From: Bacillota bacterium
Lineage (GTDB): Bacteria; Bacillota; Clostridia; Lutisporales; Lutisporaceae
Assembly: GCA_023230985.1 (NCBI GenBank)
Contig: JALNWH010000032.1
Coordinates: 1-17,465, forward strand
DNA: 17,465 nt
Direction: 5' to 3'
In this document: one piece after another, positions 1 to 8,084 of the stretch
Layout of the letters: each line of letters opens with the position of its first letter
Numbering within the stretch: the first letter of the stretch is position 1
Notes under the pieces: generated by a model
The model's database searches: none
The model's input: only the letters and a program-made list of their open reading frames with translations
What the model was told of the DNA's origin: nothing
Program-made: the position numbers and the translations under genes

Positions 1-56
1 ATATTTTTAAACTTACAAAAAATTAATAACATTGTGCACTATTTTACTTTATAACT

Positions 57-97
57 AAAGCCTGAAGTCCATATATGCCAATGGATGTCAGGCTTTT
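57..97 (+). terminator. Hairpin terminator of an upstream unit
   Basis: The arms AAGCCTGA and TCAGGCTT are exactly complementary. The inner bases (GTCCAT against ATGGAT) extend the pairing imperfectly, and the right arm runs directly into TTTT. This is the form of a rho-independent terminator on the plus strand. It would end a gene lying left of the window; no coding end is visible in bases 1-56. The U-run is short, so termination may be partial and leave some readthrough into the liv genes. Confidence 0.6.
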
Positions 98-198
98 ACT
101 CTTCTTGAACTGTCAAAGATGAGGTTATAACTGATTTGATTTTTATGTCTGAACTTTAACGTGACATCTAATACAAAAAATGTTATGGTTTTGTAGTG

Positions 199-227
199 TT
201 GTATCTCTTAAAATTGTGTAGTATAAT
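199..227 (+). promoter_or_regulatory. Sigma-A-type promoter for the liv operon
   Basis: TTGTAT (199-204, four of six matches to TTGACA) is followed by a 17-base spacer and a perfect TATAAT (222-227). Transcription would start near 234 and give a leader of about 140 bases before livH. It is the best promoter match in the 270 bases between the terminator at 57-97 and livH. Confidence 0.55.
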
Positions 228-244
228 TAGTTGGAATATAAGGA

Positions 245-305
245 CAAGCTAAAACCCATTTTCATTGTTAGCTTGATATGAGCTTCCAGAAACATGGAGG
301 CTCAT
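245..305 (+). promoter_or_regulatory. Two-hairpin leader upstream of livH
   Basis: Hairpin 1 pairs CAAGCTAA (245-252) with TTAGCTTG (268-275) around a 15-base loop. Hairpin 2 pairs ATGAGCTTCCA (278-288) with TGGAGGCTCAT (295-305), an 11-bp stem with one G-U pair and a GAAACA loop. A run of six T follows at 317-322, about 11 bases after the stem, so this is not a textbook terminator. No T-box motif or known riboswitch core is recognisable. The structure could tune expression of the transporter, but its role is not known. Confidence 0.35.
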
Positions 306-374
306 TAATATGTGAATTTTTTATATGCTTTTTATACTAGCAAATTATAAATTTTACTTAAGGATGGTGAATTT

Positions 375-1268
375 ATGTCATTAGGGATGTTATTACAACA
401 TATGGCTAACGGGATTTCTTTAGGCAGCCTTTATGCACTTATTGCGATTGGTTATACAATGGTTTATGGGATACTGAGACTGATTAATTTTGCTCATGGA
501 GATATATTTATGATGGCCACCTATTTTGCTTTTTATAGTGTAGTTTCATTCAACTTGCCATGGTATTTATCATTTTTTATAGCTATAATACTTACTACTG
601 CACTAGGTATGTTGGTTGAAAACTTAGCTTATAGGCCTTTACGAGATGCCCCGAGAATTTCTATCTTAATATCTGCAATAGGAGCTTCTTTTTTACTGGA
701 AAATCTTGCGATTATTTTATTTGGCGGCAGACCAAAAGCTTTTCCTATTTCCGAATTATTTACAAAAGTAATTAAAATAGGTACTGTATCCATCCAAAGA
801 CTATTCTTTATTATACCTGTTACTACTGTCGCACTATTGATGATTTTGATTTATATAATAAACCATACAAAAACAGGCATGGCCATGAGAGCGGTTTCAA
901 AAGATCACGAAACAGCTAGACTCATGGGCATAGATATTGATAGAACTATAACTATTACATTTGGTATCGGCTCTGCGCTGGCAGCAGTGGGAGGTATGAT
1001 GTGGGGTTTGAAATTTCCTCAAATACAGCCTCTTATGGGTGTCATACCCGGATTAAAATGCTTTATAGCAGCTGTAATTGGTGGTATCGGAAATATTTCA
1101 GGTGCTGTAATAGGTGGGTTTATCCTAGGAGTCGGTGAAATTATGCTAGTCGCCTTATTGCCTAATTTAACAGGATATAGAGATGCATTTGCATTTGTTT
1201 TGTTAATACTTATACTTTTATTTAAGCCTACTGGTATAATGGGTGAAAAAATATCGGAGAAGGTGTAA
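375..1268 (+). CDS. livH: Branched-chain amino acid ABC transporter permease LivH
   Basis: This is an integral-membrane permease of a leucine/isoleucine/valine-type (HAAT family) importer and forms the channel with LivM. The 297-residue protein has about eight hydrophobic segments. It carries the family N-terminus NGISLGSLYALIAIGYTMVY (residues 12-31), the RLINFAHGD motif near residues 35-43, and a cytoplasmic coupling loop near residues 169-191 (MAMRAVSKDHETARLMGID) that contacts the ATPase subunits. ATG 375 sits about eight bases after an AAGGATGG ribosome site. The livM start lies two bases after the stop, so the genes are co-transcribed. The true substrate (branched-chain amino acid or a related amide or urea) cannot be read from the permease alone. 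Confidence 0.92.
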   Translation: MSLGMLLQHMANGISLGSLYALIAIGYTMVYGILRLINFAHGDIFMMATYFAFYSVVSFNLPWYLSFFIAIILTTALGMLVENLAYRPLRDAPRISILISAIGASFLLENLAIILFGGRPKAFPISELFTKVIKIGTVSIQRLFFIIPVTTVALLMILIYIINHTKTGMAMRAVSKDHETARLMGIDIDRTITITFGIGSALAAVGGMMWGLKFPQIQPLMGVIPGLKCFIAAVIGGIGNISGAVIGGFILGVGEIMLVALLPNLTGYRDAFAFVLLILILLFKPTGIMGEKISEKV

Positions 1269-1270
1269 CT

Positions 1271-2323
1271 ATGAAAAGAAAAGATATTTACCTTACTGTT
1301 GTTTCATTATTAGTATTTACTGTTTTTTTAATTTATGCACATTTTAGATTTGATGCATATAAATTAAGGATTCTAAATCTATGCGCTATATATACTGTTC
1401 TTGGACTAAGTATGAATTTAATTAACGGTTTTACCGGACTTTTTTCCTTAGGTCATGCAGGATTTATGGCTATAGGCGCATATACAACTGCTTTGCTAAC
1501 TTTACCTGTTGCAACTAAAGCGCAAAATTTTTTCTTAAAGCCTATTATTGAACCATTGAGTAATATAGTTTTGCCCTTTTTTCCGTCGCTGTTAATCGGC
1601 GGTCTGCTAACTGCCTTTATCGGATTTTTAATAGGTGCACCGGCATTAAGATTAAAAGGTGATTACCTAGCCATAGCTACCCTCGGTTTTGCAGAAATAA
1701 TAAGAATTGTAATTATTAATGCTCAAAGAGTAACAAATGGCGCTTTAGGACTAAAAGGTATACCTGCTACAACGAATCTTTGGTGGAGTTTTGGTGTTGC
1801 TATTTTTACAATTATATTTATGTTATTATTAATTAACTCAAGTTATGGGAGGGCTTTTAAAGCTATTAGAGAAGACGAAATCGCCGCAGAAAGTATGGGA
1901 ATAAGCCTTTTTAGACATAAAGTACTGTCTTTTACAATAGGATCTTTCTTTGCCGGAATTGGCGGGGGACTGCTTGGAAATTTATTGGGTACAATTGACC
2001 CTGCATTATTCAAATTTACGCTTACTTTTAATATTTTATTAATAATAGTACTAGGTGGAATAGGCAGCATAACAGGAACAGTTATTTCAGCTTTTATCGT
2101 TACTATTGCCGGTGAAGTTTTAAGATTTTTAGATCAATCAATTAATTTAGGGTTTGTTGTCATTCCCGGCATAACAGGTATGAGAATGGTAGTTTTTTCA
2201 CTAATGCTAATGCTTGTAGTTTTATTTTATAGTCACGGACTTATGGGCACCAACGAATTTAATTGGGATAGAATGTTCGATAAGTTGTCAGCTAAAAAAC
2301 TGCTTGCAAAAAGGAGGGATTAA
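1271..2323 (+). CDS. livM: Branched-chain amino acid ABC transporter permease LivM
   Basis: This is the second permease subunit and partner of LivH. The 350-residue protein has many hydrophobic spans. It shows the family segment GLSMNLINGFTGLFSLGHAG (residues 45-64), LRLKGDYLAIATLGFAEI (127-144) and the coupling loop GRAFKAIREDEIAAESMG (193-210). The basic C-terminal tail (ending KKLLAKRRD) is likely cytoplasmic. ATG 1271 uses a GGAGAAGGTG site that lies inside the end of livH. The stop is followed one base later by the livG start, so translation of the operon is probably coupled. Confidence 0.92.
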   Translation: MKRKDIYLTVVSLLVFTVFLIYAHFRFDAYKLRILNLCAIYTVLGLSMNLINGFTGLFSLGHAGFMAIGAYTTALLTLPVATKAQNFFLKPIIEPLSNIVLPFFPSLLIGGLLTAFIGFLIGAPALRLKGDYLAIATLGFAEIIRIVIINAQRVTNGALGLKGIPATTNLWWSFGVAIFTIIFMLLLINSSYGRAFKAIREDEIAAESMGISLFRHKVLSFTIGSFFAGIGGGLLGNLLGTIDPALFKFTLTFNILLIIVLGGIGSITGTVISAFIVTIAGEVLRFLDQSINLGFVVIPGITGMRMVVFSLMLMLVVLFYSHGLMGTNEFNWDRMFDKLSAKKLLAKRRD

Positions 2324-2324
2324 G

Positions 2325-3095
2325 ATGGAAATGCTAAGAACAGATGATATAACTATGCAATTCGGGGGATTAGTCGCTGTCAAAGATTTTAATCTAAATT
2401 TAAATAAAGGTAGTATAATAGCATTGATAGGCCCCAATGGTGCGGGTAAAACCACCATATTTAATATGATAACAAGCGTATATAAACCAACAAAAGGAAA
2501 AATTTATTTTAAGGATAAAGACATTACTGAATTGGCACCACATATTGTAACTAAACTTGGCATAGCCAGAACATTTCAAAACATTAGACTTTTTAAAGAT
2601 TTATCAGTATTTGAAAATGTTTTAATAGCTAATCATCTTCATTTAAAATCAAATGTTTTCGAAGCGATTTTAAGGGATTCTAAGTATAAAAAAGAAGAAA
2701 GACTAATGAAAGAAAAAGCCTTAGAATTATTAGAAATAGTAGGACTATCTGATGTTAAAAATGAGAAATCCAGTTCTTTGCCTTATGGTATGCAACGAAA
2801 ACTTGAAATAGCAAGAGCCTTGGCCACAAATCCTGAAATATTGTTGTTAGACGAACCGGCTGCCGGAATGAATCCAAGGGAAACTGAAGAGATTACCCTA
2901 TTTATTAAAAAAATTAGAGATGATTTTGATTTGACTATTTTATTAATAGAGCATCATATGCAGGTTGTAATGGACATATCAGAAGAAATTTATGTTTTAG
3001 ACTATGGTATTACTATCGCTAAAGGCAGTCCTTATGAAATCCAAAATAATGAAAGAGTTATACAGGCGTATTTGGGGGTGGATGAAGGTGCTTAG
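2325..3095 (+). CDS. livG: Branched-chain amino acid ABC transporter ATPase LivG
   Basis: This is one of the two nucleotide-binding subunits of the importer. The 256-residue protein has Walker A GPNGAGKTT (residues 36-44), Q-loop ARTFQN (Q85), the signature variant LPYGMQRKLEIARA in place of LSGGQ (about 152-165), Walker B ILLLDEP (D176, E177) and switch histidine H210. A YG signature instead of SGG is normal for LivG. I chose ATG 2325, six bases after AAGGAGGG. An in-frame TTG at 2304 lies inside livM before that ribosome site and is unlikely to be used. The 3' end overlaps livF by 14 bases. Confidence 0.93.
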   Translation: MEMLRTDDITMQFGGLVAVKDFNLNLNKGSIIALIGPNGAGKTTIFNMITSVYKPTKGKIYFKDKDITELAPHIVTKLGIARTFQNIRLFKDLSVFENVLIANHLHLKSNVFEAILRDSKYKKEERLMKEKALELLEIVGLSDVKNEKSSSLPYGMQRKLEIARALATNPEILLLDEPAAGMNPRETEEITLFIKKIRDDFDLTILLIEHHMQVVMDISEEIYVLDYGITIAKGSPYEIQNNERVIQAYLGVDEGA

Positions 3096-3804
3096 AATAG
3101 AAAATCTGGTAGTCGCATATGGCGGTATCGAAGCCTTGAAAGGAATAACTTTGGAAGTAGAAGAAGGAAAAATAGTTACCCTTATAGGAGCAAATGGTGC
3201 AGGTAAAAGTACAACTCTTAGAACAATTACAGGATTGGAAAAACCTAAGAGCGGCAAGATAACTTATAATGATGTGGACTTGTTAAATCTAAAAACACAA
3301 GATATTATAAAAATGGGTATTACCCTTGTCCCGGAAGGAAGAAGAGTATTTCCTAATCTGACTGTTTTGGAAAACTTGAAACTGGGAGCTTTTTTTAGAA
3401 AGGATCAGGATGTTATAAAAGAAGATTTGAAACGCATATATGATTTATTCCCTCGCTTAAAAGAACGTAATTGGCAGCTTGCTGGAACACTTTCGGGGGG
3501 AGAACAGCAGATGCTTTCAGTTGGCAGAGCATTGATGTCAAAGCCTAAGCTTTTAATGATGGATGAGCCTTCTTTAGGGCTTGCACCATTAATAGTAAAG
3601 GATATATTTAATATTATAAAGGAAATCCATAAACAAGGTGTGACAATATTGCTTATAGAGCAAAATGCAAATGCAGCTCTTAGAATAGCAGACATCGGTT
3701 ATATCCTTGAAACGGGCACTATTAAAAATAAGGGTAAAGGCTCAGATTTACTAAAAAATGATGATGTTCGAAAAGCTTATTTAGGAGAAAGCGTAATAAA
3801 TTAA
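3082..3804 (+). CDS. livF: Branched-chain amino acid ABC transporter ATPase LivF
   Basis: This is the second ATPase subunit, expected to form a heterodimer with LivG beneath LivH-LivM. The 240-residue protein has Walker A GANGAGKST (residues 36-44), signature LSGGEQQM (137-144) and Walker B LLMMDEP (D161, E162). The switch position is IEQNANAAL, where Q194 replaces the usual histidine, as is common in LivF. ATG 3082 follows a GGGGGTG site and lies 14 bases inside livG. The frame is open further upstream (from 3004), but that segment lies within livG, has no ribosome site and does not look like LivF. This is the last gene of the operon. Confidence 0.93.
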   Translation: MKVLRIENLVVAYGGIEALKGITLEVEEGKIVTLIGANGAGKSTTLRTITGLEKPKSGKITYNDVDLLNLKTQDIIKMGITLVPEGRRVFPNLTVLENLKLGAFFRKDQDVIKEDLKRIYDLFPRLKERNWQLAGTLSGGEQQMLSVGRALMSKPKLLMMDEPSLGLAPLIVKDIFNIIKEIHKQGVTILLIEQNANAALRIADIGYILETGTIKNKGKGSDLLKNDDVRKAYLGESVIN

Positions 3805-3901
3805 ACTATTATTTGAAATTACCATAGAAAACATAATAAGCTATTGAGAAACTACAGTAACGTCTGGACTTTAACTATTTAAGTATTTGCAATATTATTT
3901 T

Positions 3902-3949
3902 AAAGGCAATGCATTATATAAAAAACAAATATATAATATAATTGCCTTT
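3902..3949 (+). terminator. Weak hairpin after livF, possible operon terminator
   Basis: AAAGGCAAT (3902-3910) and ATTGCCTTT (3941-3949) are perfectly complementary. Inside them TTATATA and TATATAA can extend the stem. The right arm ends in TTT followed by ATATT, so the U-tract is poor. It lies 97 bases after the livF stop and before miaB and is the only sizeable hairpin in this gap. It may end liv transcription. Just downstream, TATACT (3963-3968) and TATAAT (3977-3982) are possible -10 boxes for miaB, but neither has a convincing -35. Confidence 0.35.
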
Positions 3950-4039
3950 ATATTATATAAGGTATACTAATTTAAATATAATTTTAAGTGTACATTTTAG
4001 ACTGGAGTTCTAAGTCAAATTAATTTAAGAGGAGATTTA

Positions 4040-5500
4040 ATGATAAATAATAAAATAAATATAGAACAAAACATTCTGGAATCCCAAAATAGAATTATAT
4101 CCAGAATTAGAAATAATAATGCTGTAGAATTTAATAATACCGGAAAAAATAAATTGTACCATATAGTGACTTATGGATGCCAACTAAATAACGCAGATTC
4201 AGAAATACTAAGCGGATTTTTAAACGAAATGGGTTTTATGAACACGAATAATATAAATGAATCTGATTTGGTTGTTTTTAATACCTGTTGTGTACGCGAA
4301 AATGCAGAATTGAAGCTTTATGGTAATATTGGTGCTTTAAAAAATTTAAAAAAATCAAAACCGGAAATGATAATAGCTGTTTGTGGCTGCATGATGCAAC
4401 AAAAACATTCTGTTGATACTATAAAAAACAAATATAAACATATTGATTTAATCTTTGGCACTAATAATGTTCATGTATTTCCTGAACTGCTAGAAAAAAT
4501 ACTTAACGAAAAAAACACTATTATAGAAGTTATTGAATCAAAAAGTACAATTATTGAAGGCTTGCCTGTATTTAGAAAAGATAAGCATAAAGCTTGGGTG
4601 ACAATAATGTACGGTTGCAACAACTTCTGTTCTTATTGTATTGTTCCTTATGTTAGAGGAAGAGAAAGAAGCAGAAAACCGCAAAGTATTATAGAAGAAG
4701 TGAAGAACCTGGCATTGGATTCTTATAAAGAGATTACCCTCCTTGGTCAAAATGTTAATTCTTATGGTAAGGATTTTTCTGAGCCCTATGATTTTGCTGA
4801 TTTATTGCAAGATATAAACAATATAGACGGTATTGAGCGTATTAGATTTATGACTTCGCATCCAAAAGATATAACTGACAAGCTGATTAATACAATAAAA
4901 GACTGTGGTAAAATATGTGAACACTTGCATCTGCCATTTCAAGCGGGAAGTAACAAGATACTAAAGCTTATGAATAGGAAATACACGAAAGAAGAGTATC
5001 TTTATAAAATAGAAAAGATAAAAAAAGCACTACCTGATATTGCTTTAACAACTGATATTATAGTAGGCTTCCCCGGTGAAACTGAAGAAGACTTTGAAGA
5101 AACTCTTGATATAGTTAAAAAAGTTCAATTTGATCAGGCTTTTACATTTATTTATTCTAAACGAAAAGGAACTCCAGCTTTTGATATGAAAGATTCTATA
5201 ACAAAAAAAGAAAAGCATAAAAACTTTGATAAATTAATAGAAATACAAAATGAAATATCAAAAAAAATAAACGATACCTATTTAGGAAAAACTGTTGAAG
5301 TCTTAGTGGACGGTATAAGCAAAAACAATTTAAACCGTTATACGGGTCGCACTAGAACAGGTAAAATCGTTAATTTTAGCGGTGAAAACAATCTTCCCGG
5401 TGAATTGGTATACGTTAAAGTAAAAGAGGCTTATTCTTGGTATTTAGGCGGTGAATTACATGACACAAAATCTTACCCCGATGATGAAACAGTATTTTGA
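4040..5500 (+). CDS. miaB: tRNA-2-methylthio-N6-isopentenyladenosine synthase MiaB
   Basis: This radical-SAM methylthiotransferase converts i6A37 to ms2i6A37 in tRNAs reading UNN codons, acting after MiaA, which is encoded in the same cluster. The 486-residue protein has the N-terminal UPF0004 domain with cluster ligands C47 (YGCQLN), C83 (NTCCVRENA) and C117 (CGCMMQ). The radical-SAM motif is CNNFCSYC (C193, C197, C200) followed by YVRGRERSR, and a TRAM-like domain lies at the C-terminus. The N-terminal extension of about 40 residues before the first domain is common in Firmicute MiaB. ATG 4040 follows GAGGAG. Its last 41 bases overlap the mutS start. Confidence 0.95.
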   Translation: MINNKINIEQNILESQNRIISRIRNNNAVEFNNTGKNKLYHIVTYGCQLNNADSEILSGFLNEMGFMNTNNINESDLVVFNTCCVRENAELKLYGNIGALKNLKKSKPEMIIAVCGCMMQQKHSVDTIKNKYKHIDLIFGTNNVHVFPELLEKILNEKNTIIEVIESKSTIIEGLPVFRKDKHKAWVTIMYGCNNFCSYCIVPYVRGRERSRKPQSIIEEVKNLALDSYKEITLLGQNVNSYGKDFSEPYDFADLLQDINNIDGIERIRFMTSHPKDITDKLINTIKDCGKICEHLHLPFQAGSNKILKLMNRKYTKEEYLYKIEKIKKALPDIALTTDIIVGFPGETEEDFEETLDIVKKVQFDQAFTFIYSKRKGTPAFDMKDSITKKEKHKNFDKLIEIQNEISKKINDTYLGKTVEVLVDGISKNNLNRYTGRTRTGKIVNFSGENNLPGELVYVKVKEAYSWYLGGELHDTKSYPDDETVF

Positions 5501-8066
5501 AATTAAAAACAAACATAAAGATAAAATTCTTTTTTTTAGACTAGGTGACTTTTATGAAATGTTTTTTGATGATGCAATAACAGCATCAAAGGTTTTAGAT
5601 ATTACTTTAACAGGCCGGGATTGCGGTCAAAAAGAAAGAGCCCCCATGTGCGGCATACCTTACCATGCTGCAGAAACATATATTGCGAAACTCATTGAAA
5701 ACAACTATAAGGTTGCAATATGCGAGCAGTGTGAAGACCCGGCTTTAGCAAAAGGAATTGTAAAAAGGGATGTTGTAAAGATTATAACTCCCGGTACCGT
5801 TACAAGCAGTGTTATGCTTGACGAAAATACCAATAATTATCTTATGTCGATCGTTTCATTAGATAATTCAATTGGTATTTCCTATGTAGACTTATCGACG
5901 GGAGAGTTTTTTTGTACGTTTGCGGATTTTAAACAAAGTAATTTAATTTTTTCTGAAATTTCACGTATAAACCCTTCCGAATTGATTATAAATACTCAAC
6001 TTGAAGACCTAAAAATCACAATAGAAAATACTGTTCAATTAGATAAAAAATATTATGAACTTCCGGAGGCAATAACTAGATTACGGAAACAGTTTAATGT
6101 AGAATCCGTCGAAAGCTTAGGTCTGGAGGACAAAGCGCTAATATTGGCTTGTGGTTCTTTACTAATGTATTTGGATGAAATGCAAAAGGCGGCTTTAAAT
6201 AATATAATAAAAGTTAGGTTTTATAATATTACTAACTATATGATTATTGATCAAAACACTCAAAGAAATTTAGAAATTTTTGAAACAATACGCGATAGAA
6301 GTAAAAAAGGCACTCTTTTATCGGTCTTAAATATGACATCTACTTCAATGGGTTCAAGAAAACTGAAGCAATGGATTGAAAAACCTCTTTTAAAGCCAAA
6401 AGATATAATAAAAAGATTAAACGCGGTAGAAGAATTATTAAGCAATTTTATGCTTAGAGAAGAGATAAAGACATATTTAAAGAAAATTCAAGATATAGAA
6501 CGCCTTAGCAGTAGAATAGCATTGGGCATAGCTAATGCTCGTGATTTGATATCTTTTAAAAATTCTATTATCAACCTCCCATTTATAAAAACAATAATAG
6601 AGAATTTTAAAAGTAGCGAACTAAAAAGAATCGCGGAAGAATTTGATAGCTTAGAAGATATATTTTCAATGATTGATAATTCTATCAAAGAAGATCCGCC
6701 TTTTGGGTTAAAAGAAGGAAATTTAATAAAAGAGGGTTACAATGAAGAGATTGATAAGTATTTTGAAATATCAAGAAACGGCAAACAGTGGATACTTAAC
6801 TTGGAACAAAGTGAAAAAGATATTACCGGCATAAAGTCTTTAAAAGTAGGCTACAACAGAGTTTTTGGTTATTACATTGAAATAACTAAATCAAATCTTC
6901 GAAATGTACCTGAAAACTACATAAGAAAGCAAACTTTATCCAATTCAGAAAGGTTTATTACTCCGGAGCTTAAAAAACTGGAAGAAATGGTATTGCACGC
7001 AGATGAGGAATTGGTAGAACTTGAGTATAAAGTTTTTATAGATATAAGGGATGGTATTTCATCGCATATAAAAAGAATTCAAAACACTGCTGTCTTAATC
7101 GCTGAATTGGATTGTTTTTGTTCTTTTGCGGAAGTAGCGGAAAAATACGATTACTGCAAACCTGAAATAGGTAGTTTTGAAAGCATTGAAATACGAGAGG
7201 GTAGGCATCCTGTTATAGAACGGCAAAACCTAGATAGCGGTTTTATACCTAATGATGTACTATTAGATTGTAATGACAATAGACTTCTTATTATTACAGG
7301 ACCCAATATGGCCGGAAAATCTACATATATGAGACAAACTGCTTTGATCGTTTTAATATCTCAAATAGGTTGTTATGTCCCTGCTTCTTATGCAAAAATA
7401 GGAGTAGTTGATAGAATATTTACCAGGGTTGGTGCTTCCGATGATTTGGCTTCCGGACAAAGTACTTTTATGGTTGAAATGACGGAATTAGCAAATATAA
7501 TCAACTCTGCAACGAAAAAGAGTTTTATTATACTTGATGAAATAGGTAGAGGCACCAGTACATTTGATGGACTAAGCCTGGCATGGTCAACAATTGAATA
7601 TATATCAAATAAAAGTCGATTAGGGTGCAAAACAATGTTTGCAACTCATTATCACGAACTTACAGAATTAGAAAATAAATTAAAAGGTTTAAAGAATTAC
7701 TATATAGCAATAGAAGAAAAAGGAAAGGATATTATTTTTCTTAGAAAAATAAAAAGAGGAGCGATAAGCGGAAGCTACGGTATTCACGTAGCAAGGCTTG
7801 CAGGTGTCCCGGAGGATATACTTGATAGGGCAGCTGATATTCTCAGTATCCTTGATAAGTCAGATATGGAACACCAGATAAATCTTGTAAGAAAGAAAAG
7901 GCAAAAGAATAATACTGTTAAGGAAGATGAAAACCAACTGAACCTTTTTAATTTTAAATATATCAATATTATTGACGAAATCAAAGACTTGGATATTCAA
8001 AACATAACCCCAATACAAGCACTTAACTTTATAAATGAAATAAGGAAAAAACTCATGCATGAATAA
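5460..8066 (+). CDS. mutS: DNA mismatch repair ATPase MutS
   Basis: MutS recognises mismatches and recruits MutL. The 868-residue protein has the mismatch-reading FYE motif (residues 31-33, in RLGDFYEMFFDDA), connector, lever and clamp regions, and a C-terminal ATPase. Walker A is GPNMAGKST (614-622), Walker B is LDE (692-694), and GRGTSTFDG follows. Near the end QLNLF (826-830) matches the sliding-clamp binding consensus QLxLF. I chose ATG 5460, six bases after AGGCGGTG, because it gives the family N-terminus MTQNLTPMMKQY. A GTG at 5451 is possible but falls on the ribosome site. The start lies 41 bases inside miaB, which suggests translational coupling. Confidence 0.96.
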   Translation: MTQNLTPMMKQYFEIKNKHKDKILFFRLGDFYEMFFDDAITASKVLDITLTGRDCGQKERAPMCGIPYHAAETYIAKLIENNYKVAICEQCEDPALAKGIVKRDVVKIITPGTVTSSVMLDENTNNYLMSIVSLDNSIGISYVDLSTGEFFCTFADFKQSNLIFSEISRINPSELIINTQLEDLKITIENTVQLDKKYYELPEAITRLRKQFNVESVESLGLEDKALILACGSLLMYLDEMQKAALNNIIKVRFYNITNYMIIDQNTQRNLEIFETIRDRSKKGTLLSVLNMTSTSMGSRKLKQWIEKPLLKPKDIIKRLNAVEELLSNFMLREEIKTYLKKIQDIERLSSRIALGIANARDLISFKNSIINLPFIKTIIENFKSSELKRIAEEFDSLEDIFSMIDNSIKEDPPFGLKEGNLIKEGYNEEIDKYFEISRNGKQWILNLEQSEKDITGIKSLKVGYNRVFGYYIEITKSNLRNVPENYIRKQTLSNSERFITPELKKLEEMVLHADEELVELEYKVFIDIRDGISSHIKRIQNTAVLIAELDCFCSFAEVAEKYDYCKPEIGSFESIEIREGRHPVIERQNLDSGFIPNDVLLDCNDNRLLIITGPNMAGKSTYMRQTALIVLISQIGCYVPASYAKIGVVDRIFTRVGASDDLASGQSTFMVEMTELANIINSATKKSFIILDEIGRGTSTFDGLSLAWSTIEYISNKSRLGCKTMFATHYHELTELENKLKGLKNYYIAIEEKGKDIIFLRKIKRGAISGSYGIHVARLAGVPEDILDRAADILSILDKSDMEHQINLVRKKRQKNNTVKEDENQLNLFNFKYINIIDEIKDLDIQNITPIQALNFINEIRKKLMHE

Positions 8067-8084
8067 CTCATTGGAGGTGTATAC

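Noticed and set aside
234..374. T-box riboswitch or leucine leader peptide before livH
   Set aside because: No T-box sequence (AGGGTGGnACCGCG) or antiterminator is present, and no short frame rich in Leu, Ile or Val codons with a ribosome site was found.
1843..2070. Minus-strand open frame inside livM
   Set aside because: It lies wholly within livM, is proline/serine/isoleucine-rich as expected from the complement of a membrane protein, and has no ribosome site. The other short antisense frames inside livF, miaB, mutS, mutL and the recombinase gene are rejected for the same reason.
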